Assembly (NCBI GenBank): GCA_027016915.1
Contig: JALURJ010000153.1
Coordinates: 1 to 12,342, forward strand
DNA length: 12,342 bases
Source of the DNA: Desulfurococcales archaeon
GTDB taxonomy: Archaea; Thermoproteota; Thermoprotei_A; Sulfolobales; WAQK01
Direction: 5' to 3'
Shown: positions 6,371-12,342 of the stretch, piece after piece
How positions within the stretch are numbered: the stretch's first letter is position 1
Layout: every line of letters starts with the position of its first letter
Made by a program: the position numbers and the translations under genes
The notes under the pieces: model-generated
What the model was told of the DNA's origin: nothing
Databases searched by the model: none
Seen by the model: the letters and a program-made list of their open reading frames with translations, nothing else

Positions 6371-7291
6371 GTGCTGAGGGTGGAGCCAGGTATAGAGGCG
6401 GAGCTGCTGGAGTACTGGAGGGGCAGGAAGAAGCTCATCGACGCTGCCATCGAGAGCCTCCTGGAAAGCGCTGAGGAGGCCGGAGCCATAGAGGTTGCCA
6501 AGTACATTGCGAGGGGAGGCAAGAGGTTCCGCGGCGTGCTGGTCATGCTTTCATGCGAAGCCCTGGGCGGGACGCCTCAGGAAGCCCTGGACGCTGCCGT
6601 CGCCGTAGAGCTCGTCCATGCTGCAAGCTTGGCTCTGGACGACATCATAGACCACGACATGTTTAGGAGGGGGAGGCCGGCCGCCTGGGTTGTCCACGGA
6701 ATATCGCGTACTGTCCTCATCTCCAACTTCGTGATCCCTCTGGCTCAGAAACTTGTGGAGAGGTACGGGTTCCGCGCCGTCCAGCACACTATCCAGTCGT
6801 GGCTAGACGTGACTAGGGGCGAGATCCTGGATGTTTTCAACGTCTCCCCCTCTCCCAAGGCTGGCCCAGGCCTCTACGAGAAGATAATTGACCTTAAGAC
6901 TGGGAGCCTTTTCCAGCTCTCCGTCGACTTGGGGATAATAGCGGCTGGCGAGAGGAAGTACAACGGATTCCCGCTCTACGGTAGGCTTCTGGGCAAGGCG
7001 TACCAGGTGGCCGACGACATCGTCGATCTAAAGCTCATAGCCGAGGGTAAGCTCAAGGAGATCCACCCCATACTCAACCTGGCGGCGGAGTGGATGGCTG
7101 GGAGGGAGGTGAAGCTGCCCGAGGAGGCTGAGGTGGCCGTGGAGTGCGGGATCAGGAAGTTGAGGAGCCTCGTGGCTGAGGCCATGAGGCTTGCCGACAC
7201 GCTTCCGGCCACGAGGTTCAGGGAGTACCTTAAAGCCATACCTATATTCATGGCTTCTAAGATGCTGGAGGAGAGCGGGCTCAGCCTCTAG
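6371..7291 (+). CDS. Long-chain isoprenoid diphosphate synthase (GGPP or C25 type)
   Basis: This 306-residue trans-prenyltransferase condenses isopentenyl diphosphate onto allylic diphosphates to make chains for archaeal ether lipids. Visible motifs are GGKRFRG (49-55), first aspartate-rich DDIID (90-94), KTGSLF (176-181) and second aspartate-rich DDIVD (215-219). Residues five and four before the first motif are Ala85 and Ser86. In Sulfolobus GGPP synthase the fifth position is Phe77, and reducing its size lengthens the product, so a C25 (farnesylgeranyl) product is plausible; Aeropyrum is known for C25 lipids. After DDIVD the usual Gly/Lys-rich segment with a KxT motif is replaced by LKLIAEGKLKEIHP. 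GTG 6371 is used as start; GTG 6380 is possible. The reductase gene follows after 27 bases. Confidence 0.88.
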   Translation: MLRVEPGIEAELLEYWRGRKKLIDAAIESLLESAEEAGAIEVAKYIARGGKRFRGVLVMLSCEALGGTPQEALDAAVAVELVHAASLALDDIIDHDMFRRGRPAAWVVHGISRTVLISNFVIPLAQKLVERYGFRAVQHTIQSWLDVTRGEILDVFNVSPSPKAGPGLYEKIIDLKTGSLFQLSVDLGIIAAGERKYNGFPLYGRLLGKAYQVADDIVDLKLIAEGKLKEIHPILNLAAEWMAGREVKLPEEAEVAVECGIRKLRSLVAEAMRLADTLPATRFREYLKAIPIFMASKMLEESGLSL

Positions 7292-7318
7292 TCCAAGATT
7301 TCTTGGAGGGGCTTGGCT

Positions 7319-8392
7319 GTGAGGGTGGCCATTGTTGGTGCAGGGCCTGCGGGGGCGAGCCTCGCCTATTTCCTCCGCGGGAGGGGTGTTGACGTTGAGG
7401 TTTACGAGGCTGGGCCCAGGCCCGGCTTCAAGCCCTGCGGCTGGGGTGTGCCCAGGGAGATCGAAGAGTTCCTCCCCGTGCCGCGGGGAGTAGTCAAGGT
7501 TAAGCTTAGGGGGTACCGGGTTTTCCTCGACGGGAGGCAGATCCACGAGGATACGGGTAGGAGGACTTGGGGCTACATTGTGGATAAACCCCACTTCCTG
7601 GAGAAGCTTCTGGAGGGCGTTGAGGTCCACTACTCGGCGGCTGTAAGGTTCTTGGGGGGCGAGCCCCAGATACCTGGCTGCGACGACGAGTGTATACGTG
7701 TCGTTGCCACGGGCCACTACTGGTCCAAGGCCCCGAACTACAGGCTGCTTGCAATACAGTACCTGGTTAAGGGTTTTAGGGGCGAGGACGACGTGCTAGA
7801 GTTGTGGTTCGACCGCAGCATGGTGGGCTACATATGGGTCTTCCCCGAGGGTGGGGGTGAGGCAAGGGTCGGTATAGGAGGATTTCGGGGTTTCGACGAG
7901 CTGAAGGCGAGGCTTGACAGGTTCGTCGGGAGGTACCCGGGCCTGGCCTCGGCTAGGTTGGTGAGGCTTGAGGGTGCGCAGCTGGTTGTGAGCGGGCTGA
8001 GGAGGGAGCTTTACAGTGACCAGCTCCCCGTGGTGGGTGAGGCGCTGGGCGCGGTGTTCCCCCTGACCGGCGAGGGGATAAGGCCTGCCGTGGCATCGGC
8101 CTGGGCCCTGGCGAGAAGCCTGGCTCAGGGTTCTGGGTTTTGGAGCGAGTTCGAGGCCACGGGTGTGCCGCGGGGGATAGATCTTCAGGCCAGGATCCTC
8201 GAGATCGTGGTTAGGGCGGGCCCGGACGCTAGGGCGGCTCTGCTGAGCCAGATGCCGGCAAGCCTTATGGCGAAGATTACGCTTGGTAAGGCTACTCGGA
8301 GGGACCTGCTTGGAGGCCTTGTGAGGAGGCCCCAGTTATTAATGCTCCTGGCAAGATATGGTTTGGTGCGTAAGGATGCCCTTAATGGATGA
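7319..8392 (+). CDS. Geranylgeranyl reductase-family FAD flavoprotein
   Basis: This 357-residue protein resembles digeranylgeranylglycerophospholipid reductases, which use FAD to saturate the isoprenoid chains of archaeal membrane lipids. Features are the N-terminal dinucleotide motif VAIVGAGPAGASLAYFL, the active-site region FKPCGWGVP with the family cysteine near residue 40, YIWVFP near 171-176, and the second FAD motif GEALGAVFPLTGEGIRPA (about 240-257). In that motif the usual Asp of GDA is Glu. The C-terminal third is helical and amphipathic. GTG 7319 is nine bases after GGAGG; TTG 7313 is an alternative only three bases away. It sits directly after the prenyl synthase gene, and its last eight bases may overlap the Lrp gene, so a lipid operon is likely. 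Confidence 0.85.
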   Translation: MRVAIVGAGPAGASLAYFLRGRGVDVEVYEAGPRPGFKPCGWGVPREIEEFLPVPRGVVKVKLRGYRVFLDGRQIHEDTGRRTWGYIVDKPHFLEKLLEGVEVHYSAAVRFLGGEPQIPGCDDECIRVVATGHYWSKAPNYRLLAIQYLVKGFRGEDDVLELWFDRSMVGYIWVFPEGGGEARVGIGGFRGFDELKARLDRFVGRYPGLASARLVRLEGAQLVVSGLRRELYSDQLPVVGEALGAVFPLTGEGIRPAVASAWALARSLAQGSGFWSEFEATGVPRGIDLQARILEIVVRAGPDARAALLSQMPASLMAKITLGKATRRDLLGGLVRRPQLLMLLARYGLVRKDALNG

Positions 8393-8825
8393 GAAGGACC
8401 GGGCAATACTGAGGATACTTCAGAGGGACGCCAGGACGCCCTTTGCCAGGATAGCTAGGATGCTGGGGGTTAGCGAGGCAACCATATACTTGAGGGTCAA
8501 AAGGCTGGTGAAGGCAGGTATACTGAGGGGCTACCATGCAGACGTGGATCCGGCTAAGGCTGGCCTGGCGACCCAGGCTTTCGTCTTCGTGAAGGTTAGC
8601 CCGAGGAGGAGCAGGGAGGCTGCGGAGAGGGTTAGAGTCATTCCGGGGATATATGAGGTCTACAATGTGACCGGCGAGTACCAGCTCTTGGCCAAGGTGC
8701 TTGCAAGGGATAGGGAGGAGCTTGCAAGGATCGTGGACAGGATCGGCGGGATAGAGGGTGTATCCGACATAAACGTGGTTTACGTGCTGCGGGTGGTGAA
8801 GGAGGAGAGGATGCTGAGGCTCTAG
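8376..8825 (+). CDS. Lrp/AsnC-family transcriptional regulator
   Basis: This 149-residue regulator has an N-terminal helix-turn-helix (DEKDRAILRILQRDART at 5-21, recognition region VSEATIYLRVKRLVKAGIL at 32-50) and a C-terminal ligand-binding/oligomer domain (about 65-140) with the family pattern VTGEYQLLAKV (98-108). Such proteins form dimers to octamers and usually sense amino acids. ATG 8376 has GGTG seven bases upstream; ATG 8385, giving MDEKDRAIL, is the alternative, and ATG 8358 is less likely. The gene overlaps the end of the reductase gene, so it is co-transcribed with the lipid genes or translationally coupled to them. Whether it regulates them is not shown. Confidence 0.92.
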   Translation: MPLMDEKDRAILRILQRDARTPFARIARMLGVSEATIYLRVKRLVKAGILRGYHADVDPAKAGLATQAFVFVKVSPRRSREAAERVRVIPGIYEVYNVTGEYQLLAKVLARDREELARIVDRIGGIEGVSDINVVYVLRVVKEERMLRL

Positions 8826-8830
8826 ATCAG

Positions 8831-8860
8831 GGTGAGAGCTCACGCTCACCCCGCTGCGGG
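8831..8860. terminator. Two small inverted repeats between convergent genes
   Basis: GGTGAG (8831-8836) pairs with CTCACC (8845-8850), and CCCGC (8850-8854) pairs with GCGGG (8856-8860). They lie in the 54-base gap between the Lrp gene and the oppositely oriented ATP-grasp gene. No T-run follows, as crenarchaeal terminators would usually need, so a terminator role is only possible. Confidence 0.25.
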
Positions 8861-8879
8861 TCGCCTGGTTTGCTAGTCA

Positions 8880-9767
8880 TCATCTCCTAGCCAGTTCTAC
8901 AGTGTGCCGGACAATATGTGTTGCTGGGTCCACGCCCGTCGCCTCCTGCAGCCCCCTCCAGAGGGGCGATGCGTTAACCTCTAGGACCACGTAGCCGTCG
9001 CTGGTTGGCGCCAGATCTACGCCCGAGTACTCCAGCTCCAGAGCCCTCGAAGCCCTTACGGCCAGCTCCTCGACCTCGGGGTCCGGGGCGTAGGGTTCGG
9101 GCGTGCCTCCCTGGGCAACGTTGGTTTTCCAGGAGCCCGGCGGGGCTCTCCTGAGCTCGGCGGCTATGGCGTTGTCCCCGACCACGAACACCCTTATGTC
9201 GGCGTTCCCCTCCTTCTCCAGGTATTTCTGGATATAGAGGGGGTGGCCGAAGCTCAGCAGTGACCTGAACACGTTGTAGGCCAAGTCGGGGTCTGCGAGC
9301 CTGATGGATCCCCTGCCCATGCTGCCCACTACGGGTTTAACCACGACCTCACCCCACCTCTCGACGGCCTCCACGGCGGCCGATATGTCCTCGGTGACCA
9401 GTGTTGGGGGTACGGGTATCCCCATGCTCTCCAGCACCACTAGGCTCAGATACTTGTCCCTTGCCACCATCAACGGGTCCGGGGGGTTGACCACCGTTCT
9501 GCCTGACAGCTCCAGGTGTTTGAGGGTGGCGTGCCGCCTCGTGAGCTGCTCCGCGTTGGTTATGAAGCCCAGCGACCTCACTATGAGGGCGTCGGCGGTG
9601 AGGCTTCGGGCCCCATACCTGAAGGTTCCCGGCATGTCGGAGATGTAGCCGTGGATCCTCGATATTCTGTAGTACCTGGCCTTGTGGCCCTGGCTCCTGG
9701 CGGCTTCTATGAGTCTCCTGGCGCTCCAGGGCGGCGTTGGCGCGTCATGTATCACTCCTACCTCCAA
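8880..9767 (-). CDS. RimK-family ATP-grasp ligase
   Basis: This 295-residue ATP-grasp enzyme is of the RimK/MptN/CofF type, which adds amino acids (often glutamate) to a carboxyl group using ATP. Visible motifs are the lysine and glycine loop KPVVGSMGRGS (144-154), LYIQKYLEKEGNADIRVFV (177-195), NVAQGG (216-221) and the metal-binding end SGVDL...VLEVNASPLWRGLQEATGVD (248-280). The terminal motif lacks the pattern I expect for LysX, so lysine biosynthesis is unlikely. The real acceptor could be a protein tail or a pterin cofactor. TTG 9767 is chosen because GGAG lies five bases upstream and the protein starts with the family strand EVGVIHD. The in-frame extension to 9932 would overlap the divergent gene and is rich in Pro and charged residues. 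Confidence 0.86.
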   Translation of the reverse strand: MEVGVIHDAPTPPWSARRLIEAARSQGHKARYYRISRIHGYISDMPGTFRYGARSLTADALIVRSLGFITNAEQLTRRHATLKHLELSGRTVVNPPDPLMVARDKYLSLVVLESMGIPVPPTLVTEDISAAVEAVERWGEVVVKPVVGSMGRGSIRLADPDLAYNVFRSLLSFGHPLYIQKYLEKEGNADIRVFVVGDNAIAAELRRAPPGSWKTNVAQGGTPEPYAPDPEVEELAVRASRALELEYSGVDLAPTSDGYVVLEVNASPLWRGLQEATGVDPATHIVRHTVELARR

Positions 9768-9800
9768 GGGGGCTCCGCCACCTAGAAATACTGGAGGCCA

Positions 9801-9810
9801 ACCATATATG
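9801..9810 (-). promoter_or_regulatory. Probable TATA box of the ATP-grasp ligase gene
   Basis: CATATATGGT on the minus strand is a good box A about 35-43 bases before TTG 9767, predicting transcription start near 9778-9782 just before the GGAG site. It lies immediately next to, or within, the start region of the divergent transferase gene, so the two promoters are very close. Confidence 0.55.
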
Positions 9811-10817
9811 TGTGGGTGCACAGGTTGTTGTCGCTGCTTGCCGCCCTTGTCGCCGGCGCCGTCGCCTACCTTGTCACGCCCCGGGTCATCGGGTTCAACA
9901 GGTCTAGGGGCCTTGTTGGCAGGGATGTCCATAAGCCTGGCCGTCCCGAGGTGGCTGAGGCAGGCGGCGTTGCCCTGGCTGCAGGCCTCATCGCCGCCTC
10001 GCCCCTGCTACTTGCGGACCCTGGGCTCGAATCTGCCAAGACCGCTGGCTTCCTCCTAGCCACGCTTTACGCCTTCACGGTAGGCCTCCTCGACGATGTG
10101 AGATGGCTGGACGCGAAGACAAAGCCTCTCCTCACGGCGCTGGCTGCTGTGCCGCTCCTCCTGCTCGGAGCATATAATCCTAGGCCTGTCCTGCCCTTCA
10201 TAGGTCCTACAAGGCTCACCATAGTGTACCCCTTCGCCCTCCCCCTGTTCATGGCTGTCATGTGTAATGCGGCCAACATGTCGGATACCCATAACGGCGT
10301 CCTGCCCATCACGGGACTAGCTGCCTCATCCGCCCTGGTGCTGGCGGGGCTATACGCATACCGCCGGGGGGCTGTAGGGCCCGAGGCCTACATTCTACCC
10401 CTGGTGCTTGTAGGCCTGCTGGCTGGATACTATCCCTACAACAGGTATCCGGCCAGGGTGTTCAACGGGGATTCGGGGAGCTTCCTCGTGGGTGCAGCAC
10501 TGGTCTCCGCAGCCGTGGCCGGGGGGCTGGAGGTTGTGGCTGTGGTTGCGGTGATGCCCTACATTCTCAACGGGTTCGAAATAATCTTCAGCGTGGGCGG
10601 GCTGGTTGAGAGGAGGGAGATGAGGGCCAGGCCCGTGCTGTTCGACGAGGAGAGGTGTCTGATGAGGGCTAACCCGGACCGCGGGGCCCCTATAACAGTG
10701 GTGTCCCTCCTGGCCGCAAGAGAGCCGGTGAGCGAGAAGGACGTGGTAGAGGCTTACAAGGTTCTGGCAGCCTTCTCTGCAGCGGCCGCGCTTGTGACGG
10801 CTCTTCTCACCTTCTGA
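9810..10817 (+). CDS. Polyprenyl-phosphate sugar-1-phosphate transferase (MraY/WecA/GPT family)
   Basis: This 335-residue membrane protein with about ten hydrophobic segments belongs to the family that moves a sugar-1-phosphate, usually GlcNAc-1-P, from a UDP-sugar to a polyprenyl phosphate. In archaea this starts N-glycan assembly on dolichyl phosphate. Motifs are DVHKPGRPEVAEAGGVA (39-55), GLLDDVRWLDAKTKPLL (92-108), NAANMSDTHNG (153-163), FNGDSGSFLVG (218-228) and a polar cytoplasmic loop RANPDRGAP (286-294). DTHNG replaces the more usual DGxxG. GTG 9810 is the first in-frame start; GGAGG lies 12 bases upstream, a long spacing, so a nearly leaderless start at GTG 9810 or 9816 is possible. 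It overlaps the end of the convergent SIS-like gene by 11 bases. AglH-like function is inferred. Confidence 0.87.
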   Translation: MWVHRLLSLLAALVAGAVAYLVTPRVIGFNRSRGLVGRDVHKPGRPEVAEAGGVALAAGLIAASPLLLADPGLESAKTAGFLLATLYAFTVGLLDDVRWLDAKTKPLLTALAAVPLLLLGAYNPRPVLPFIGPTRLTIVYPFALPLFMAVMCNAANMSDTHNGVLPITGLAASSALVLAGLYAYRRGAVGPEAYILPLVLVGLLAGYYPYNRYPARVFNGDSGSFLVGAALVSAAVAGGLEVVAVVAVMPYILNGFEIIFSVGGLVERREMRARPVLFDEERCLMRANPDRGAPITVVSLLAAREPVSEKDVVEAYKVLAAFSAAAALVTALLTF

Positions 10818-11721
10818 GGAGCTGGTAGAGGGCTTCTGCAAGTATGATGCCGTATATCTGGGCCGACACGGGGTCTGTCCGTATCTCGAGCTCTTCGACG
10901 CTGCTCCCGGCCTGCAGCGCCTTCATCCTCAGCTCCCTGACTATGAAGCTTTCCACGCTGGTTGTCATGGCTATTATTCTGGCGTCCGGCGGCGGCCTGT
11001 GGGCAACAGTTTGAATCTTGTAGAGCCTCACCCGGGGGCCAGCTGCTTCGGCCAGGTCTCTGAGGAGCAGTGCCGGGGCCTCCATGAGGGGCGTGTACAC
11101 CACTGCAGCCTCCCCCCTTTTCAGGGCCTCCGCAAGCTCGCGCAGCTTCCCCCCGTACATTTCCAGGAGCTCCGGAACCGCTCCGGCGATGTCCTCGGCC
11201 TCTACCTTCAGCCTGGAGCTCCTCATACTGCCGGGGTGTGCCGATAGTCTGACCGAAGCCTTTAGGGCCAGCAGGGCCTCGGCTAGCAGGGGATCCAGGT
11301 TCTCCGGCACCTCTACGTGCTGGTGGTGCTCCACCTTGTGCCGCAGCCTGCTGGGAGGTTTGGGTGACACCAGTATTAGCTGGTGGCCTGTGAGTCTCGC
11401 TGTGTCAAGCAGTCTGAAGAGGGTGTTTTCAGCACCAGTTGCGCTGAACACCACTATTCTAAGCCCCTCCCTGTAGGGGGCCAGGTGGTAGGCTACGGCC
11501 TCGCCGTCCAGGTGCAGGGGGGTTTTTGCTGAGAGTATCGTTAGGCCCCAGTAGAGCACGGTGGATGCTACGTATCCCTGACCCGTGTAGGCTATGAGGG
11601 GGGCCTCCTCGCCCGCTATGAACTCAGCTATCCTGCCTGCAGCACCCTCAGCCCAGGCCTCCGCCTCCCCCACTCTTCGGGTCAGAGCACCGCTGTCTTC
11701 AGGGACTCGCAGCAACTGCAC
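10807..11721 (-). CDS. SIS-like sugar-phosphate-binding protein
   Basis: This soluble protein of about 304 residues has the alpha/beta pattern of a double SIS (sugar isomerase) fold. The first half has LIAYTGQGYVASTVLYWGLT followed by RIVVFSATGAENTLFRLLDT and HQLILVSPKP. The second half repeats it as AAVVYTPLMEAPALLLRDL, VRLYKIQT and DARIIAMTTS. SIS proteins bind or isomerise sugar phosphates; the closest functional class (glutamine-fructose-6-phosphate isomerase-like, phosphoglucose/phosphomannose isomerase-like) cannot be fixed by eye. The start lies inside the end of the MTA phosphorylase gene. GTG 11721 is only two bases from GGGAG, while TTG 11715 has it at eight bases and may be the true start; GTG 11673 is a third option. 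Co-transcription with the phosphorylase is likely. Confidence 0.62.
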   Translation of the reverse strand: MQLLRVPEDSGALTRRVGEAEAWAEGAAGRIAEFIAGEEAPLIAYTGQGYVASTVLYWGLTILSAKTPLHLDGEAVAYHLAPYREGLRIVVFSATGAENTLFRLLDTARLTGHQLILVSPKPPSRLRHKVEHHQHVEVPENLDPLLAEALLALKASVRLSAHPGSMRSSRLKVEAEDIAGAVPELLEMYGGKLRELAEALKRGEAAVVYTPLMEAPALLLRDLAEAAGPRVRLYKIQTVAHRPPPDARIIAMTTSVESFIVRELRMKALQAGSSVEELEIRTDPVSAQIYGIILAEALYQLLRR

Positions 11722-12342
11722 TTCTCCCTTAACGGCTCGTCTGGTAGTCTTGGTACCACGTCGTACAATATTTTCTTAGCCTTTTCCACGTTTTCCCTCA
11801 TGGTCCTGGCCACCTCCTCGGCGGTCACCGGGCGGTCTGCCCACACGTCGTAGTCTGTGACCATGGCGAGGGTGGCGTAGCATATCTGGGCCTCGCAGGC
11901 GAGGTTGACCTCGGGGACCAGGGTCATACCTATGATGTCGGCCTTGAACACGTTCTTCCACACCCAGCTCTCAGCCCTGGTTGAGAACCTGGGCCCCTCT
12001 ATGCATATGTAGGTGCCCTTCGGGTGGATAGTATAGCCCAGCCTCCTCCCAGCCTCCACCAGGTATCCTCTCAGGTGGTCGCAGAAGGGGTCGGCCATGC
12101 TGACATGCGCGACGGTGTGGCCTTCGAAGAACGTGTAGTCCCTCTTCTTCGTCATGTCTATGAACTGGTCGGGCACCACGAGGTCCCCGGGCCTGTAGTC
12201 CTCCCTCAGGCTGCCCACGGCGGAGACGGCTATGATCCACTTGACTCCGAGCTGCTTGAGGGCCCATATGTTGGCCCTATAATTTATCCCGTGGGGAGGG
12301 ATCCTGTGCCCCCTCCCCACGGGATAAATTATAGGGCCAACA
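11682..12342 (-). CDS. mtnP: S-methyl-5'-thioadenosine phosphorylase, 5' end missing
   Basis: This enzyme splits methylthioadenosine with phosphate to adenine and methylthioribose-1-phosphate. About 210 C-terminal residues are reliable: GRGHRIPPHGINYRANI, SAVGSLREDYRPGDLVVPDQ, EGPRFSTRAES, and the signature EVNLACEAQICYATLAMVTD with YD after it. The end has a CSC motif like the thermostabilising CxC of Sulfolobus MTA phosphorylase II. Full-length relatives are about 270 residues, so roughly 60 are missing. Upstream of GRGHR the family has a short His-containing stretch, but here the bases at 12311-12342 are an inverted copy of 12269-12300. Those bases are probably not genuine, although the frame happens to stay open. 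The SIS-like gene overlaps the last 40 bases. Confidence 0.92.
   Translation of the reverse strand, partial: VGPIIYPVGRGHRIPPHGINYRANIWALKQLGVKWIIAVSAVGSLREDYRPGDLVVPDQFIDMTKKRDYTFFEGHTVAHVSMADPFCDHLRGYLVEAGRRLGYTIHPKGTYICIEGPRFSTRAESWVWKNVFKADIIGMTLVPEVNLACEAQICYATLAMVTDYDVWADRPVTAEEVARTMRENVEKAKKILYDVVPRLPDEPLREKCSCCESLKTAVL
12269..12342. repeat. Perfect 32-bp inverted repeat at the window end
   Basis: Bases 12269-12300 and 12311-12342 are perfect reverse complements with a 10-base loop (atcctgtgcc). The left arm is conserved mtnP coding sequence. The right arm sits where different mtnP codons should be and ends exactly with the window. The inner GGGGAGGG/CCCTCCCC is partly a natural hairpin of the gene, which would allow strand fold-back during amplification, sequencing or assembly. 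Confidence 0.9.

Noticed and set aside
9768..9932. N-terminal extension of the ATP-grasp ligase to 9932
   Set aside because: It would run through the divergent transferase gene and its promoter, is Pro- and charge-rich, and has no family similarity; TTG 9767 has a good ribosome-binding site.
12269..12342. Terminal palindrome as a transposon end or genuine terminator
   Set aside because: It lies inside conserved mtnP codons, ends exactly at the window edge, and the second arm is an exact copy of coding sequence.
1..12342. tRNA, rRNA, CRISPR arrays or insertion sequences
   Set aside because: No cloverleaf, repeat-spacer pattern, transposase or conserved rRNA segment was recognised on either strand.

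Overview
This is a 12.3 kb, GC-rich stretch of archaeal chromosome, almost certainly from a hyperthermophilic crenarchaeon of the Desulfurococcales and most like Aeropyrum or a close relative. The basis is gene content: class I lysyl-tRNA synthetase, a sliding-clamp PCNA, an isoprenoid diphosphate synthase next to a geranylgeranyl reductase-like gene, an archaeal MTA phosphorylase, and a small crenarchaeal DUF2258-like protein. Frequent GTG/TTG starts, Shine-Dalgarno sequences, TATA-like boxes about 25-40 bases before starts, and AGG/AGA arginine codons agree with this. The genus is inferred, not proven.

Layout. 1-1398 (minus strand): a DUF2258-like gene, a uridine phosphorylase, and the 5' end of a PfkB-type sugar kinase cut by the window edge. 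1517-3121 (plus): class I lysyl-tRNA synthetase, divergent from the DUF2258-like gene; an 8-bp inverted repeat lies in the region between them. 3129-4250 (minus): a broken gene for a membrane-anchored extracellular protein. 4288-5769 (minus): PCNA, preceded by a winged-helix/Mrr-like nuclease. 5843-6334 (plus): an orphan membrane protein. 6371-8825 (plus): a long-chain isoprenoid diphosphate synthase, a geranylgeranyl reductase-family flavoprotein and an Lrp/AsnC regulator, probably one lipid operon. 8880-9767 (minus): a RimK-type ATP-grasp ligase. 9810-10817 (plus): a polyprenyl-phosphate sugar-1-phosphate transferase. 10807-12342 (minus): MTA phosphorylase followed by an overlapping SIS-like gene.

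How the genes fit together: three themes recur. Nucleoside salvage is represented by uridine phosphorylase plus sugar kinase at one end and MTA phosphorylase at the other. Archaeal membrane lipid synthesis is represented by the prenyl synthase and reductase, and lipid-linked glycan synthesis by the GT4-type transferase. DNA replication is represented by PCNA with a neighbouring nuclease-like protein. No rRNA, tRNA, CRISPR array or insertion sequence was seen.

Two things stand out. First, 3129-4250 reads as one continuous protein of about 375 residues if a single G or C is restored in each of six short G/C runs. All six shifts have the same sign, and there is one in-frame TAG as well. Second, the last 74 bases form a perfect 32-bp inverted repeat around a 10-base loop inside the MTA phosphorylase gene. 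It replaces the expected upstream coding sequence and is best explained as a fold-back artefact at a contig end. I did not find a convincing undescribed multi-gene system; the broken surface-protein gene is the most original signal.
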